Shown: positions 63,901 to 64,000 of the stretch, in pieces
Layout of the letters: the number at the start of each line of letters is the position of its first letter
Numbering within the stretch: position 1 is the stretch's first letter
Source: Salirhabdus salicampi
GTDB lineage: Bacteria; Bacillota; Bacilli; Bacillales; Alkalibacillaceae
Direction: 5' to 3'
NCBI RefSeq assembly: GCF_024259515.1
Contig: NZ_JANBWE010000001.1
Span: 1,054,001-1,118,000, forward strand
DNA length: 64,000 nucleotides
Translations under genes and position numbers: made by a program
The notes under the pieces: generated by a model
Databases searched by the model: none
Seen by the model: only the letters and a program-made list of their open reading frames with translations
Told to the model about the DNA's origin: nothing

Positions 63901-64000
63901 CTCTATCTCCTCCTATAACTTTGAAAATTGCCAGTAACCCCTAATGCCTAATGTAGTATCACAGCTTCGCTTGTTATACGGGATCTAGGTCCCAACCAGC
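63901..64000 (-). ncRNA. 5' leader of the truncated IS110 (bridge-RNA-like region, cut by the window edge)
   Basis: Read on the minus strand it carries GGCTGGTTGGGAC-like sequence (GCTGGTTGGGACCTAGATCC), a GGGAC...GATCCC hairpin and TAACAAGCGAA, as in the leader at 55776-55820. The distance to the ATG is similar. The outer part runs off the window. Confidence 0.45.

Overview
The window looks like chromosomal DNA from a low-GC Gram-positive bacterium of the Bacillaceae, probably a free-living, possibly salt-tolerant relative of Bacillus or Oceanobacillus. This rests on the AT-rich sequence, strong AGGAGG ribosome sites, frequent TTG and GTG starts, rho-independent terminators, an RsbR-type STAS protein and a CYP152-type P450. 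No rRNA, tRNA, CRISPR array or prophage was seen.

Layout. (1) 1-7.0 kb is a mixed stretch: an RsbR-like STAS end, a secreted LVIVD-repeat protein, a P-loop kinase, a 23S rRNA uracil methyltransferase, a secreted protein of unknown role and a lone tyrosine recombinase. (2) 7.1-23.9 kb is a large catabolic island. It holds a GntR/FCD regulator, an MmgE/PrpD protein, three PrpF-family isomerases, a PrpB-like lyase, an AtuA-like protein with its DUF4387 partner, a complete tripartite tricarboxylate transporter (TctCAB), a 2-hydroxyacid dehydrogenase, an isopropylmalate/isocitrate-type dehydrogenase and a TcuA-like flavoprotein. One Ldh2-type dehydrogenase in it is broken by several frameshifts. 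The inferred role is uptake and breakdown of a tricarboxylic or branched dicarboxylic acid. (3) 24.0-34.6 kb has two MFS transporters, a second LVIVD protein, a Rieske ferredoxin with an amidohydrolase, three small membrane or membrane-anchored proteins and a second RNA methyltransferase. (4) 35.2-47.7 kb has IlvD, an FAD amine-oxidase-like protein that seems to start at ATA, a DapA-family lyase, an aldehyde dehydrogenase of the 2-oxoglutarate-semialdehyde type, a TRAP transporter (DctPQM), an RpiR regulator and an SMP-30-like protein. This suggests oxidation of hydroxyproline or a sugar acid to 2-oxoglutarate. (5) 48.2-54.2 kb has a SET-domain protein and then a cell-envelope cluster: CcdA-like protein, F510_1955-like propeller, response regulator, histidine kinase, two small membrane proteins and a Met-rich exported protein. 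(6) 54.2-64.0 kb is an accessory region with dispersed non-coding repeats, a frameshifted IS110 element, a broken methyltransferase, an SDR/CYP152 pair, a secreted protein/lipoprotein pair and a truncated second IS110 copy at the right edge.

How the parts fit. Both substrate-binding-protein genes (tctC and dctP) are followed by a strong hairpin before the membrane subunits, a common way to make more binding protein than permease. A TGTATA-type palindrome overlaps the promoter of the GntR gene and a related motif overlaps the promoter of the catabolic genes, so GntR probably controls both. A cre-like site sits before tctC. All functional statements come from reading motifs and gene order; no database search was run.
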